This document shows positions 5,293-5,874 of a stretch of DNA of 5,874 nt, one piece after another. The notes under the pieces were generated by a model. That model saw nothing but the letters and a program-made list of their open reading frames with translations. It was not told where the DNA came from and did no database searches. Every line of letters begins with the position of its first letter. Position 1 is the stretch's first letter. The position numbers were made by a program, and so were the translations under genes. Source of the DNA: Helicobacteraceae bacterium (GTDB lineage Bacteria > Campylobacterota > Campylobacteria > Campylobacterales > SZUA-545); contig JAISRI010000068.1 in assembly GCA_031273735.1 (NCBI GenBank), forward strand, positions 1 through 5,874, in the 5' to 3' direction.

Positions 5293-5418
5293 GTCGTTCC
5301 CTCGCGAAGCGCCCGCTCCAATGCCTCGCGAAAGTAGCGAGGCACGAAGGAACGGAGGAGCGCAAGGCGCGAAGGACTGACGGCTGGAGACAGCCTGCCG
5401 CTTCGTCGCGGGAATGAC
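5293..5418 (-). repeat. Large palindromic repeat copy, inverted, with GTC-TTCCC at both ends
   Basis: The right arm GCGGGAAT lies at 5408-5415; the opposite arm is GTTCCCTC (5296-5303), two changes from ATTCCCGC. Bases 5300-5418 are the inverted copy of 4798-4916. At the left edge similarity to the first large copy stops at once: instead of AAGGCGGGAATCCAAAC it has a second GTC-TTCCC end, preceded by CAAATACAGTC, which resembles the left flank of the first large copy (CAAATACGGTC) in the same orientation. The element thus has two left-type ends around an inverted core. Confidence 0.75.
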
Positions 5419-5473
5419 TGCGTTCGGCGGTTTTGTCGCGCTGAAAATAGGTTTAGAAATACGTTGAGGTTTG

Positions 5474-5874
5474 CTAGGGCGCGATTTTCTGCCAATAGAG
5501 GTAAGGGTAGCCGTTGCCTTCGTCTATTTTCCAAGGATTATCCTTGTCGTTTCCAAACTTCCAACCTAGACCGCCTGTAGGATCGGCTGAATAGGTTTCT
5601 TGCGTTGTAAGCTTGTCGATTAATTTAGGCGTTCCGCTATAACGAAGATCGCCTACGTTTGAAGAATAGCCGCCATTTATCGTCATAGTATCTAGCGCGA
5701 AATTATTTTTAACGTTGCTATAGCCTGGATCTCCGACTATGCGATTTACATATGACGATTCGTTAATCTTTTGATTGATCGCGGCGTTGTTTGCGATCGT
5801 AGTAGAGCTACTAATAACCTCCCCCGCAATACCGCCGACATGCTCATCTCCGCTAACGTTTCCCGTAGAGTAGC
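5474..5874 (-). CDS. GLUG-repeat surface/secreted protein, C-terminal end (5' part outside window)
   Basis: The minus-strand frame is open from the window edge to TAG at 5476-5474 and gives 132 residues; the start lies beyond 5874. Residues near the edge read YSTGNVSGDEHVGGIAGEV, a good match to the GLUG motif (YSTGxVSGxxxVGGLVG) found in tandem in large bacterial adhesins and other exoproteins. The end, WKIDEGNGYPYLYWQ, is a closing segment I recall in such GLUG proteins. The composition is rich in N, S, T and G and contains no cysteine, as expected of an exported beta-rich repeat protein. A methionine at 5686 is internal, since the homologous frame continues well upstream of it. Secretion route, length and binding partner cannot be seen here. 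The stop lies 56 bases from the repeat array, which would form the 3' region of its transcript. Confidence 0.8.
   Translation of the reverse strand, partial: YSTGNVSGDEHVGGIAGEVISSSTTIANNAAINQKINESSYVNRIVGDPGYSNVKNNFALDTMTINGGYSSNVGDLRYSGTPKLIDKLTTQETYSADPTGGLGWKFGNDKDNPWKIDEGNGYPYLYWQKIAP

Larger units (their letters stand above)
4723..5418. repeat. Array of palindromic ATTCCCGC/GCGGGAAT repeats between ilvD and the surface-protein gene
   Basis: The gap from 4649 to 5473 holds no credible gene; reading frames in it are short, overlap on both strands and follow the repeats. It carries five paired copies and one half copy of a hairpin with arms ATTCCCGC and GCGGGAAT, bordered by GTC on one side and CCAAA on the other. 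Copies at 4798, 4991 and 5113 face one way, those at 5215 and 5293 the other. The pattern ATTCCC-N8-GGGAAT of the short copies is the same as the dRS3 repeat of Neisseria; I take this as shared form, not proven kinship. The parts outside the repeats (5141-5214, 5243-5292, 5419-5473) show nothing I recognise. Likely roles are a structured transcript end for both flanking genes or passive repeat expansion. Confidence 0.85.

Noticed and set aside
4666..5534. Several short open frames on both strands with recurring peptides such as AGIQT and RSSVPSCLATF
   Set aside because: They are translations of the palindromic repeats, overlap each other on both strands and have no ribosome binding sites.

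Overview
The window looks like chromosomal DNA of a bacterium in the Campylobacterota (epsilonproteobacteria). The grounds are the close resemblance, from memory, of the IlvD protein to Campylobacter/Helicobacter dihydroxy-acid dehydratases (558 residues, with the same N-terminal wording) and a mixed Gly-Leu-Cys-Ser tRNA cluster with encoded CCA ends. The base composition is less AT-rich than in Campylobacter jejuni, and CGATCG is strikingly common, so I do not name a genus.

Layout from left to right. (1) Positions 1-260: the 3' end of a lemA gene, followed after 20 bases by a 631-residue membrane-bound M48 zinc metalloprotease (281-2176). The two look like one operon for an envelope-associated protein and protease pair. 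(2) Positions 2187-2780: four tRNA genes on the minus strand, transcribed in the order Gly(GCC), Leu(TAA), Cys(GCA), Ser(TGA). The last ends only 10 bases from the stop codon of the protease gene, tail to tail. A degenerate second copy of the tRNA-Leu 3' end lies just downstream of that gene. The cluster has a plausible promoter near 2850 and, unexpectedly, a terminator-shaped hairpin plus eight Ts between promoter and first tRNA. (3) Positions 2937-4648: a clear -10 box, a ribosome binding site and ilvD, the branched-chain amino acid and pantothenate precursor enzyme, divergent from the tRNA cluster.

(4) Positions 4649-5473: about 825 bases without a credible gene, filled by a family of palindromic repeats built on the stem ATTCCCGC / GCGGGAAT. 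The copies differ mainly in what sits in the loop: 4 nt (two copies), 43 nt, 104 nt and 111 nt. The two largest share a 119-bp segment in opposite orientation (117 of 119 identical by my alignment), and the first copies are joined by a conserved spacer, so the array has tandem and inverted order at once. (5) Positions 5474-5874: the C-terminal 132 residues of a minus-strand protein with a GLUG-type glycine-rich repeat, probably a large surface or secreted protein, cut by the window edge.

The housekeeping genes are ordinary. The most unusual parts are the nested repeat array between ilvD and the surface-protein gene, the tRNA-Leu 3'-end duplication, and the attenuator-like leader of the tRNA cluster. 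I see no complete new defence or mobile system here.
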